Assembly (NCBI GenBank): GCA_019056875.1
Contig: DXJA01000069.1
Coordinates: 1-17,025, forward strand
Source: Candidatus Jordarchaeum madagascarense
Lineage (GTDB): Archaea > Asgardarchaeota > Jordiarchaeia > Jordiarchaeales > Jordiarchaeaceae
Direction: 5' to 3'
Length of the DNA stretch: 17,025 nucleotides
Numbering within the stretch: position 1 is the stretch's first letter; each line of letters starts with the position of its first letter. The translations under genes and the position numbers were made by a program. The notes beneath the pieces are model-generated. The model was given only the letters and a program-made list of their open reading frames with translations. It ran no database searches and was not told the DNA's origin. Below, in pieces: positions 7,190 to 14,232 of this stretch.

Positions 7190-8239
7190 TTATCGATTCG
7201 CTCCTAATTTCATTAATATTAATTCTAAAAATTTTTTCGTTTCACTTTTGGGCACAATCGCCGCAACCACCTCTTTTTTACCGCCAGCGCTGTATCCTAG
7301 ACTTCTAGCAAAGTCTATTATTTCTTTGGAATCAAAAAAACTGTTCCCGGTTCTTATGTATACTTGATCCCGATCCGGGAACCAGCCCTTATTCACAATC
7401 ACCACTATGTTGTGGCTGTTCTTCCAGGCGAGTCGCCTTGTGATGGTGGATGTGGTGTTGTAGGGCGTATTTATGTCCCAGATTAGAATTTTACCCTCTG
7501 TGCGGGTCGGCGGTTTACTGGTTTGTTTCTCTACATCGTCTCTCAGTTTTTCAAGATTTTGGTTCCACGTTGAATGGTTCAAGATTTCTTTTGGATCATT
7601 TTTCAATAATACGAATGGTGCTTCGAGTACTCCGTTTCGGTCTCCTACTTTGTAATTGGAGTCTATTAGTTCAGACATTCTTAGAAGATGGTCAAAGGAA
7701 AATCCCAACTTTTCTGTAAATTCAGTTATTGCTTTGTAGATCTTTTTTTTGTTCTTGAGTTTGGTTTCGTGGTCTCCTACTGCACCGAGCACCGCTGGTA
7801 GGTTTAACGGGTTGCCCAAATAGTTGTTGACAATCCAGGATGTTGAGGGATATTTTTCACCATTTTTTCCCTCAATTATGGGGTTAAAGTGATAGATCTC
7901 TTCAATTTTTTCTTGGAAGTGGTGGTCGAAATAAAATAATTCTGCTTTTGAAGTATTTTTTAGTTTTAGAACGTTGTTTTTTGGAAAACTTATGTCGGCC
8001 ACTATTATGAAATCATAGTTTTGTGAGCTTATTCTATTTATTTCACCGTCTTCGAGAAAGTAGTTTCCAATAATTGGTGTATAGTTTTCAATAAGCAATT
8101 CTTTCTTTATTTTTTTCAAGTATTCCAGAAATAGTGTTGCTGAAGATATACCATCTGTGTCCCAGTGGTGTATTATTAATCCCTTTTCGTGTTTCTTAAC
8201 ACGATTTATAGCTGGGTCTTCAGGTTCTGAGCCCCGCAT
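7190..8239 (-). CDS. DHH/DHHA1-family phosphoesterase; candidate PAP (3'-phosphoadenosine 5'-phosphate) phosphatase
   Basis: A 349-residue soluble protein. The manganese-binding DHH motifs are in order: HHWDTDGISSA (motif I, H-x-D-x-D), VADIS (II), YFDHHF (III), and GAVGDHE (IV). A C-terminal SAGGKKEVVAAIVP resembles the DHHA1 substrate-binding glycine motif, with K where G-G-H is common. DHH/DHHA1 enzymes include RecJ, NrnA nano-RNases and PAP phosphatases. The NrnA group is known to dephosphorylate PAP, the toxic by-product of PAPS-dependent sulfotransfer. Sitting between sat and cysC in a tight operon, PAP removal is the natural assignment, but nano-RNase activity is an alternative. GGAGTGA, overlapping the sat stop at 8247-8253, is its Shine-Dalgarno sequence, 7 bases before ATG 8239. 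Confidence 0.85.
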   Translation of the reverse strand: MRGSEPEDPAINRVKKHEKGLIIHHWDTDGISSATLFLEYLKKIKKELLIENYTPIIGNYFLEDGEINRISSQNYDFIIVADISFPKNNVLKLKNTSKAELFYFDHHFQEKIEEIYHFNPIIEGKNGEKYPSTSWIVNNYLGNPLNLPAVLGAVGDHETKLKNKKKIYKAITEFTEKLGFSFDHLLRMSELIDSNYKVGDRNGVLEAPFVLLKNDPKEILNHSTWNQNLEKLRDDVEKQTSKPPTRTEGKILIWDINTPYNTTSTITRRLAWKNSHNIVVIVNKGWFPDRDQVYIRTGNSFFDSKEIIDFARSLGYSAGGKKEVVAAIVPKSETKKFLELILMKLGANR

Positions 8240-8246
8240 CTGGTCT

Positions 8247-9386
8247 TCACTCCACGAATGGGTTTCCTGAACGCAGAATTATGTCAACAACCTCTGGACG
8301 CATCATCTCCTTTGGAGGATGCTGTCCCTTGATAAGCATCTCACGTATTTTTGTTCCGCTGAATTTTATGCAGTGTTCCTGCTCGTGAGGACAAGTTTTT
8401 TCGTTTACAACGCCGCCACATTTTTTACAGTAGTAGAAAGCCTTGAAGAACAAGGGAATTATTCCTAGGTCTGGGAATTCGTCGAATATATCTTGTGCCG
8501 CGTATGGTGGGTAGAAGTCGCCTACTCCCGCGTGGTCTCTTCCTACTATGAAGTGGGTGCATCCGAAATTTTTCCTTACAATGGCGTGGAATATTGCTTC
8601 TCGGGGCCCAGCGTATCTCATTTCAAATGGTAGGATGCTCATAACTGCACGGTCTTTGAGATAATAGTTTTCTATCAGGGTATTGTAGGCTTCTAGTATG
8701 ACTTCGTCTCGGAAGTCGCCCTCCTTCTTTTTTCCGATGACCGGGTTGATAAATACTCCGTCAACGAAGGTTAGGGCCGTTTTTTGTACGTATTCGTGTC
8801 CTAGATGGGGAGCGTTTCTGGTTTGGAATCCGACTATGGTTCTCCACCCCTTTTCCTTGAATAGTATCCTGGTCTCCAGTGGTCTTAAATTGTATTTTGA
8901 GAAGGGGTTTTTCAACTCGTTTATAAGTTCAATTTTTCCACCGAACAACGTGTCTCCCATATCCATTAATTTGGCAATGCCTGGATGTTTGGTGTCTAGG
9001 GTTCCGTAAACTTTCTGGGCGAATTCTTTTTTGTCAAAATGGTATATCTCTTCTACTTTCATTAATGCTAGGGGCTGGTTTTCGTATGAGAGGTTAATTG
9101 TTTCGCCGATTTCTATTTTAGAACTATTCGAAGTATCCAAAATTATGGGCAGTGTCCAGGGCAAGTCGCTGTTTAATCTTTTCTCATCCAGAATGTTGGA
9201 ATAGTCCTCTTCCAAGAGAAATCCTTCTAGGGGGCTGAATACTCCTTTAGCAATGTTTTCTGCGTCCTTGGCTAGTCCCTCATTTATGTTTAGGGTGGGG
9301 AGTTCCATTGCTTGTTCTAAGATTTTTTCTTTTTTGTGTTCTGCTATTTCCCGATTTACGAGTTTTCCACCGTGAGGTTTTGACAT
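8247..9386 (-). CDS. sat: Sulfate adenylyltransferase (ATP sulfurylase)
   Basis: Makes APS from sulfate and ATP in the cytoplasm, the first step of sulfate activation. The 379-residue length is standard for archaeal and bacterial dissimilatory-type Sat. Signature motifs: N-terminal GVFSPLEGFL, the catalytic QTRNAPHLGHE (Q-x-R-N-x-x-H-x-x-H), MRYAGPREAIFHAI, and GRDHAGVG. Near the C-terminus YYCKKCGGVVNEKTCPHEQEHC is the zinc-finger-like insertion of this class, followed by FSGTKIREML. ATG 9386 has AAGGT about 8 bases upstream. It follows the ribbon-helix-helix gene by 27 bases and is followed directly by the DHH gene. With cysC in the same operon and no reductases in the window, its APS probably goes to PAPS for sulfation. 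Confidence 0.97.
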   Translation of the reverse strand: MSKPHGGKLVNREIAEHKKEKILEQAMELPTLNINEGLAKDAENIAKGVFSPLEGFLLEEDYSNILDEKRLNSDLPWTLPIILDTSNSSKIEIGETINLSYENQPLALMKVEEIYHFDKKEFAQKVYGTLDTKHPGIAKLMDMGDTLFGGKIELINELKNPFSKYNLRPLETRILFKEKGWRTIVGFQTRNAPHLGHEYVQKTALTFVDGVFINPVIGKKKEGDFRDEVILEAYNTLIENYYLKDRAVMSILPFEMRYAGPREAIFHAIVRKNFGCTHFIVGRDHAGVGDFYPPYAAQDIFDEFPDLGIIPLFFKAFYYCKKCGGVVNEKTCPHEQEHCIKFSGTKIREMLIKGQHPPKEMMRPEVVDIILRSGNPFVE

Positions 9387-9413
9387 TGTAGAACCTTCTT
9401 AATTGGAATTGGT

Positions 9414-9650
9414 TTAGCCCAGGTATCCTAGGGCTCTGAGTCTGTCCTTTACTCTCTCCTCATCCTCTTTGGTGAACGGCTCTCCTTCTTCTTCCTCTCC
9501 TTCTGCTACGATTTCACGAAGCACATATGTTACGTAGCTGGAAACCGATGTAAAACCAGTGTCTTTAATTCTTTCTTGTACTTTCTTAAAGAGTGGTGTA
9601 GGTATTGAAACCGTGGTAAATTTCTTATCCTTTTCAGACACTTTAAACAC
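9414..9650 (-). CDS. Ribbon-helix-helix (CopG-like) small protein, probable operon regulator
   Basis: A 78-residue protein. FTTVSIPTPLFKKVQERIKD followed by SVSSYVTYVLREIV reads as the beta strand and two helices of a CopG/MetJ-type ribbon-helix-helix DNA-binding domain. An acidic linker (E-rich, about 50-57) leads to a C-terminal DEERVKDRLRALGYLG. That L-R-A-L-G-Y-L motif is familiar from the C-terminus of many AP-superfamily sulfatases, suggesting a shared docking or structural role. The start is GTG 9650, or a second in-frame GTG at 9641; no ATG is available. It is the first gene of the sat operon and a perfect 24-bp palindrome lies immediately upstream, so autoregulation by binding this site is the simplest model. 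Confidence 0.82.
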   Translation of the reverse strand: MFKVSEKDKKFTTVSIPTPLFKKVQERIKDTGFTSVSSYVTYVLREIVAEGEEEEGEPFTKEDEERVKDRLRALGYLG

Positions 9651-9651
9651 C

Positions 9652-9675
9652 GTTAATTAATTATAATTAATTAAC
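9652..9675. promoter_or_regulatory. Perfect 24-bp palindromic operator candidate for the sat operon
   Basis: Reading from 9652, the arm GTTAATTAATTA (12 bases) is followed directly by its exact reverse complement TAATTAATTAAC, ending at 9675. It ends 2 bases before GTG 9650 and covers the predicted transcription start. It is AT-only except for its ends, so composition makes palindromes more likely; the exact 12-bp symmetry and location are the argument. Confidence 0.6.
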
Positions 9676-9690
9676 ACTAAGACGCTTTAG

Positions 9691-9703
9691 CCTATTTAAA
9701 ATT
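9691..9703 (-). promoter_or_regulatory. TATA box of the sat operon
   Basis: On the minus strand TTTTAAATAGG (about 9691-9701) is a good TATA box. Initiation 25 bases downstream falls near 9672, inside the 24-bp palindrome, giving a leader of only about 20 bases. Confidence 0.5.
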
Positions 9704-9813
9704 TTCACTTCAAATCTGTAAACATCCAAAAAAAGTATAGATGCCCTTTTGAAATAGTAATTGAACAATTTATTTTATGAATTCAGAATTGGTGTTTCAG
9801 TTTTATATCTTTT

Positions 9814-11406
9814 TTAGTCTCCCCTTAATTTTCTGATTTTTTCTTTTATGAGGATTTTTTCGGTTTCCGCATCTTGGTACAAAATCTGTTTTTTGGCCAA
9901 TTCCGAATCTTCGTGAAATATTTCGGTCAGGACTCTGCCATCCATGTCTCTAGGTATTGGTACATTAAACATGTGAAGTATTGTGGGAGCAATGTCGTAA
10001 ATTTTTGCGTTTTCCACCCTGCCCGCCTCTTTAATATCTGGACCATGTGCTATAAATATGCCTTGAAGTGTGTGGTATGCTGACCAAAGGTTTTTTGAGT
10101 AGTCCCAGCTGCTTCTCATTAGGCTGTCGTATATTCTGTATCCGTCGTTTGGTACTATCACTAGGTCTGGTGCTAACTCTAGATGGTCTCCGTGGTATAT
10201 TTCCTCCTTCCTTTTAACATCGGCTACTAGGTTTTCCCCCGTTTGTGGATTCTTTATCATTTTTATTTCTTTGATTAGTTGTGTGCTTAGTATTTCGTAT
10301 TCTTTCGGGTCAAGTTCTGGATTTAGGAATACACCGCATTCTCCCACAGTAATTGCATTTGTCGCACTCCAATCTACCTGCTTTATCAAATTTGGACTTG
10401 AAACCTCTCGCGGAATCAGCTTCTGCTGTAGATTCATTAGCTTTTCCTTGGATACGATTCGCCTTACTGTTTTATCTAAACCCAATTGGCGGATAATATG
10501 CGATGTTTTTTTGTTGTACAACCGGAGAGTGGTTAGTAGAATATTAAAAACGGATAGGTTCAAGTATCCCTTCTCCCAGAACCATCTATTCGGGGAGAAT
10601 GTTGCTTTTAAACCAACGAAACCATGGTCGGAAATTACCAAAACGTTGGTATCCTCCTCAAGTTGATTGAATAACTTTCCGATTTCCGAATCAATTATTT
10701 TCCAAATTTTTTCAATAACCCCACCAAATCTTTCCTCCCTATTTTCCATTTCCTTCCAGAAAAAGTGTTGGATGGCGTCGGTGTAAAAGATGGTTGTGTG
10801 AAGAAAATCAGGCGAGTAACTCTGAAGTAGATACCGTGTTACTTCAAACCTTTTTTTAATAAGTTCCTCTACCTCAAGAATTAATCTATCTTTTCTAGGT
10901 AATTGTTGCTTGGGGTCAAGAGTGTATTCGCTAGGATTTATTCTATAGTCAAACTTTTCGACAAGAGTCTTTTTCAGATCCTCCGGAAAGGTATAATTCG
11001 CGGAATCAGACATGGGGAACCCCGAAACAATAAAGCCTCTGATTCTTCTTGGAGGGCATAAGAGGGGAAGGTTTATGATCCCCGAATTTAAACCATGCTC
11101 GTCTAAATAATCCCAAATTTCCTTACTTCGAAAAGGATCAGAAGCCGTTACGGTTAATTCGAGATTTTTAATATCGAATCTGCACCAACTATACAGACCT
11201 AGCTTTCCAGGATTCTTACCGGTGGAATAAGACTTCCACGCAGGGGAAGTTGTAAAGGGATACGTACTCTGCAAATCCCCCCAGACGCCTTTTTCCATAA
11301 GCTTTCTAAAATTTGGTAACTGTTTTTGCTCCACAAGGGGTAAAAGAATATTCCATGTTGCCGCATCCAGACCAATTACCAAGACTTTCAAATTCGCATA
11401 CCACAT
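9814..11406 (-). CDS. Second alkaline-phosphatase-superfamily phosphodiesterase/sulfatase-like protein (COG3379 type)
   Basis: A protein of about 530 residues, paralogous to the one at 5811-7187. Conserved ligands: D14 in VIGLDAATW, T53 in PFTTSPAW (nucleophile position), D-x-x-x-H in FYTDAIQHFFW, VISDHGF, and a late histidine in SAYHTLQGIF. It ends with IYDIAPTILHMFNVPIPRDMDG plus a charged helix. About 70 extra residues between the DHG motif and VDWSATNAITVG (basic, leucine-rich) are absent from the paralog and may form a lid or a membrane-contact helix. Family homologs start at the KVLVIGLD strand, so TTG 11391 is a plausible start instead of ATG 11406; TTATAAT near 11415 would serve either poorly. 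Substrate unknown; phosphate or sulfate esters on surface glycans or lipids are the inferred targets. Confidence 0.87.
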   Translation of the reverse strand: MWYANLKVLVIGLDAATWNILLPLVEQKQLPNFRKLMEKGVWGDLQSTYPFTTSPAWKSYSTGKNPGKLGLYSWCRFDIKNLELTVTASDPFRSKEIWDYLDEHGLNSGIINLPLLCPPRRIRGFIVSGFPMSDSANYTFPEDLKKTLVEKFDYRINPSEYTLDPKQQLPRKDRLILEVEELIKKRFEVTRYLLQSYSPDFLHTTIFYTDAIQHFFWKEMENREERFGGVIEKIWKIIDSEIGKLFNQLEEDTNVLVISDHGFVGLKATFSPNRWFWEKGYLNLSVFNILLTTLRLYNKKTSHIIRQLGLDKTVRRIVSKEKLMNLQQKLIPREVSSPNLIKQVDWSATNAITVGECGVFLNPELDPKEYEILSTQLIKEIKMIKNPQTGENLVADVKRKEEIYHGDHLELAPDLVIVPNDGYRIYDSLMRSSWDYSKNLWSAYHTLQGIFIAHGPDIKEAGRVENAKIYDIAPTILHMFNVPIPRDMDGRVLTEIFHEDSELAKKQILYQDAETEKILIKEKIRKLRGD

Positions 11407-11742
11407 ATTTACAAATTATAACTAACATACCTTCGCTAAAACGTTATTAATTTTATCTGTTTGCGGCAAACATTTTTAAAAAATGTCTGGAATAATATCT
11501 TTTTCATTTTAATGCAACTCCAAATGGGAAACCAGCTCAAAATGGCTACTCCAAATGTAGTAGTCATATAGGGAAAAGAGGCAAAACATAAGTACTATTA
11601 TACAAACCCGCCTAGAGCAACGCATAATTATACCCTGTATTAAAAGAGGAATGCTCATAAATCGGCTTAAAAGTGATGGTGAGATTTTGGCCTAGGCTGT
11701 TCAACGAAAAATTTTCTGATTAGAAGGGAACACATCAATTTT
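11407..11742. other. 336-bp AT-rich intergenic region with two adjoining palindromes
   Basis: No credible gene. GTTTGC-G-GCAAAC (11459-11471) and ACATTTTT-A-AAAAATGT (11470-11486) are odd-centred perfect palindromes that share two bases. A 10-mer ACTCCAAATG occurs twice, near 11517 and 11549. On the minus strand TATA-like GTTATAATTTGT (11411-11422) lies just upstream of the phosphodiesterase gene. The rest shows nothing recognisable. Confidence 0.4.
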
Positions 11743-12810
11743 TTATAAGCTTACGAAAGATCGGTCGCCTATAATTAGTTTATGGCCGGGGGGTATGCTC
11801 TTGTTTGAAGAGATTATTGATACGTTTCTACCGATTAGGCTGTTTATGATTCTTTTTTCGCAGTTGATGGTTGTTTCTGGCATGACTATGGAGTATTCTA
11901 CTTCGCCTCCGCTTATGGTTACATTGTCTCCGATGGAGGTGTAGGGGCCTATGTAGGTGTTGGGGCCTATTTTGCAATTGTTTCCGATGATTATTGGTCC
12001 TCTTAAACAGCATCCCTCTTTTATAATTGTACCCGCTCCAATTCTTACGTTTCCTTGAATTATGACATTTTCAAGGATTTCTCCTTCGTTTTTTGGTTCA
12101 AGGTCGTTTAAGACTAGCTGGTTTGCTTCTAGTAGGTCTTCTGGTTTTCCGGTGTCTTTCCACCAGCCGGAAACGAAGTGAACATGAATTTCTTGTTTGG
12201 CGTTTACCAACTCTTGGATAGCGTCAGTGATTTCTAGTTCATTTCTCCAGGACGGTTTAATTTTTTCAATTGCTTCAAAAATTGAGGGGCTAAACAGGTA
12301 TACTCCAACCAGAGCTAGGTCGCTTTTTGGAGATTTGGGTTTTTCAACTAGTCGAATTATTTTGTTGTCTTCCATCTCCACGATTCCGAATCTTTGAGTG
12401 TTCTCCACTTTGGAAACGGCTATAACTGCCGCTGGATTAGTCTTTTTAAAATCGTCTAAGAGGGGACCTATTCCGCTCTTGAGGAGGTTATCGCCTAGAT
12501 ACATTACGAAGGGATCGTCGTCAAGGAAATTCTGAGAAACTTTAACCGCGTGGGCCAATCCCCTCGGTTCGTTTTGCTCGATGTAGGTAACTCTAACACC
12601 AAATTTGGAACCGTCTCCGATTAACTCTTTCACCCCCTCTTTTATAGGACCTAGGATTATCCCGATATTTTTTATACCCGCGTTTTTTAGGTGCTCCAAC
12701 CCGTAGAGAATTATTGGCTTGTTTGCCACAGGCAATGTGTGCTTATTTCCAGTGTACGTGATAGGTCTCAAACGTGTTCCATACCCACCAGCTAATAATA
12801 ACCCCTTCAT
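11743..12810 (-). CDS. rmlA: Glucose-1-phosphate thymidylyltransferase, long form with beta-helix domain
   Basis: Transfers dTMP from dTTP to glucose-1-phosphate, giving dTDP-glucose, the first step of the dTDP-rhamnose route. The protein has about 355 residues: an N-terminal catalytic domain with LLAGGYGTRLRPITYTGNKH, YLGDNLL (metal aspartate), FGIVEM, LVEKPKSPKSD and WWKDTGKPEDLLEANQ, then a C-terminal left-handed beta-helix (about 245-350) of repeats such as GNVRIGAGTIIKEGC. This is the archaeal COG1209 long RmlA type. ATG 12810 is chosen because GGTGAT (12820-12815) is a perfect Shine-Dalgarno match; two in-frame GTG codons upstream are part of that signal. Located next to rmlB, which supports the name. 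The short bacterial RmlA lacks the beta-helix. Confidence 0.9.
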   Translation of the reverse strand: MKGLLLAGGYGTRLRPITYTGNKHTLPVANKPIILYGLEHLKNAGIKNIGIILGPIKEGVKELIGDGSKFGVRVTYIEQNEPRGLAHAVKVSQNFLDDDPFVMYLGDNLLKSGIGPLLDDFKKTNPAAVIAVSKVENTQRFGIVEMEDNKIIRLVEKPKSPKSDLALVGVYLFSPSIFEAIEKIKPSWRNELEITDAIQELVNAKQEIHVHFVSGWWKDTGKPEDLLEANQLVLNDLEPKNEGEILENVIIQGNVRIGAGTIIKEGCCLRGPIIIGNNCKIGPNTYIGPYTSIGDNVTISGGEVEYSIVMPETTINCEKRIINSLIGRNVSIISSNKSIPPGHKLIIGDRSFVSL

Positions 12811-12830
12811 GAGTATCACCACAAAATTTT

Positions 12831-12884
12831 ATTATAATTAATTATTGAGCCATTTATCATACAGTTCACTTTATTTTAATTTTT
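12831..12884 (-). promoter_or_regulatory. rmlA promoter region sharing an AT motif with the sat operator
   Basis: Fourteen bases ATTATAATTAATTA at 12831-12844 are identical to the core of the sat-operon palindrome (9660-9673). On the minus strand a TATA-like AAAATTAAAATAAAG lies at about 12870-12884, which puts initiation near 12850, again next to the shared motif. The motif is AT-only, so coincidence is possible. Confidence 0.3.
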
Positions 12885-12968
12885 GGGCATCCGATTTAAA
12901 ATCTAACTCAAACAAACAATAACAGCGATAATGGGTAAACTAAGTTGGGGTCATATAGTTATATTTGA

Positions 12969-13910
12969 TCAGTTTGTGAGTGGTTTCCACCACCACTGGT
13001 TTTCCTTGTACCAAGTTATGGTACTTTTTAAGGCTCCCTCGAATTCGTGTTTAGGTTCCCAACCCAGCTTTTTTATTTTCGTACAGTCTAAAGAGTATCT
13101 ACGATCATGACCAGGTCTATCTTTTACAAATTTTATTAGGCTCTTTGGCTTCTTTAACTCCTCCAAAATTATGTTGGTTATCTCCAAATTTGTTTTTTCG
13201 TTTCCTCCTCCCACATTATAAATTTCGCCATTCTTTCCCTTATGGAGAACAAGGTCGATTGCTTCACAGTTATCCAAAACGTATATCCAGTCTCTAACGT
13301 TTCCGCCGTCCCCGTATAGGGGCAGTGGTTTATTTTGCAAGGCGTTTATGATAAAAAGGGGAATAATTTTTTCGGGATACTGATATGGCCCAAAGTTGTT
13401 TGAGCTACGAGTTATCATTACAGGTAAATCATAGGTCTTGTAGTACGCCCTAACCAGTAAATCAGCGCCAGCCTTGCTAGATGAGTAAGGGGAAGAAGGG
13501 TCCAAAGCGTCCTCCTCTTTGAAAGAACCCTCCATTATGCTCCCGTAGACCTCGTCCGTTGATATTTGAATAAAGGGTATGTCTAACTTTCGGGAGAGTT
13601 CCAAAAGATTAAAAGTTCCGAGAATATCTGTTTTTACAAAGATTCCAGAATCAAGGATAGACCGGTCGACATGAGTTTCAGCAGCAAAGTTAATAATGGC
13701 ATCACAAGCTTCCACCTTTTTTAAATCATCCTCATTACAGATATCACCCTTAATAAATACTATATTATCAATCACATCTTCTAGATTCTCCAATCTACCA
13801 GCGTAGGTCAGTTTGTCCAAGACAACAACATCATAATCATGATTATTAAGAATGCAACGAATAAAGTTACTTCCGATAAAACCGGCACCACCGGTTACCA
13901 AAACTCTCAT
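12969..13910 (-). CDS. rmlB: dTDP-glucose 4,6-dehydratase
   Basis: Extended SDR enzyme converting dTDP-glucose to dTDP-4-keto-6-deoxyglucose. About 313 residues, full length. Motifs: TGGAGFIGSNF (NAD), LDKLTYAGRLENL, FAAETHVDRSI, STDEVYGS (the dehydratase D-E pair), YSSSKAGAD (YxxxK), RSSNNFGPYQ, EKIIPLFI, GDGGNVRDWIYVLDNCEAI, and RPGHDRRYSLD. These together are specific for RmlB. ATG 13910 is preferred over GTG 13919, since AAGGTG just upstream (about 13917-13922) acts as Shine-Dalgarno and MRVLVTGG is the family N-terminus. rmlA follows after about 160 bp with its own promoter signals. A TATA box ATTATAAG is seen near 14009-14018 on this strand. Confidence 0.95.
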   Translation of the reverse strand: MRVLVTGGAGFIGSNFIRCILNNHDYDVVVLDKLTYAGRLENLEDVIDNIVFIKGDICNEDDLKKVEACDAIINFAAETHVDRSILDSGIFVKTDILGTFNLLELSRKLDIPFIQISTDEVYGSIMEGSFKEEDALDPSSPYSSSKAGADLLVRAYYKTYDLPVMITRSSNNFGPYQYPEKIIPLFIINALQNKPLPLYGDGGNVRDWIYVLDNCEAIDLVLHKGKNGEIYNVGGGNEKTNLEITNIILEELKKPKSLIKFVKDRPGHDRRYSLDCTKIKKLGWEPKHEFEGALKSTITWYKENQWWWKPLTN

Positions 13911-14008
13911 CGAGAACACCTTTTAGTACTATCCCAGTTGAAATCGTGGTTAGCTCAAAGAAATCAATTTTGTAGCTTCTTTTTCAGCCACCTTCTTTGG
14001 TCTCTAGT

Positions 14009-14018
14009 CTTATAATTT
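14009..14018 (-). promoter_or_regulatory. rmlB TATA box
   Basis: On the minus strand AAAAATTATAAG contains a standard TATA box. Initiation about 25 bases further would leave a leader of roughly 75 bases before ATG 13910. Confidence 0.4.
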
Positions 14019-14032
14019 TTGTTCACCTACTC

Positions 14033-14046
14033 TTCAACATGTTGAA
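14033..14046. promoter_or_regulatory. Perfect 14-bp palindrome between divergent promoters
   Basis: TTCAACATGTTGAA is perfectly self-complementary. It lies between the rmlB TATA box on the minus strand and TATA-like sequences on the plus strand (TTATTATAA about 14053-14061), the usual place for a regulator controlling two divergent transcripts. Confidence 0.4.
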
Positions 14047-14081
14047 TTACGGTTTATTATAATTCTTAAATATTTTTGTTA

Positions 14082-14232
14082 GACTGCGCCAAAGCCATGC
14101 TCAAGCAAGTGGCGGCGTAAACCCTACCCACTGCCCTTAAGTAAGTTGGGTTAAATAGCATGGTCTACAACAGGCCCTGCTAAACCACCTCAGGGAAGGC
14201 CTTAGCGGAGTTGAAGTGAAAACACCACTAAA
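14082..14232 (+). ncRNA. GC-rich, foldable island: candidate noncoding RNA or transposon-end remnant
   Basis: About 150 bases of roughly balanced GC content sit in an otherwise AT-rich gap. Hairpin A: CGCC (14087-14090) with GGCG (14114-14117), then CCATGC (14095-14100) with GCA (14105-14107) and TGG (14110-14112), loop TCAA. Hairpin B: TAGCATGGTCT (14156-14166) with AGGCCCTGCTA (14172-14182), loop ACAAC, one mismatch and one G-T pair, extended by GGTT/AACC (149-152/183-186 of 14100s) after an AAA bulge. A TATA-like TTATTATAA lies about 25-30 bp upstream on the plus strand and a T-run follows at about 14293. No known RNA family was recognised. Another reading is a decayed transposase tail, since the frame from 14162 gives EGLSGVEVKTPLKERR before a stop. 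Confidence 0.35.

Noticed and set aside
8698..9009. Open frame of 103 codons on the plus strand
   Set aside because: Antisense to sat, whose motifs are unmistakable on the other strand.
10271..10666. Open frame of 131 codons on the plus strand
   Set aside because: It lies antisense inside the larger phosphodiesterase gene, shows no family motifs and has the codon pattern of a mirror frame.
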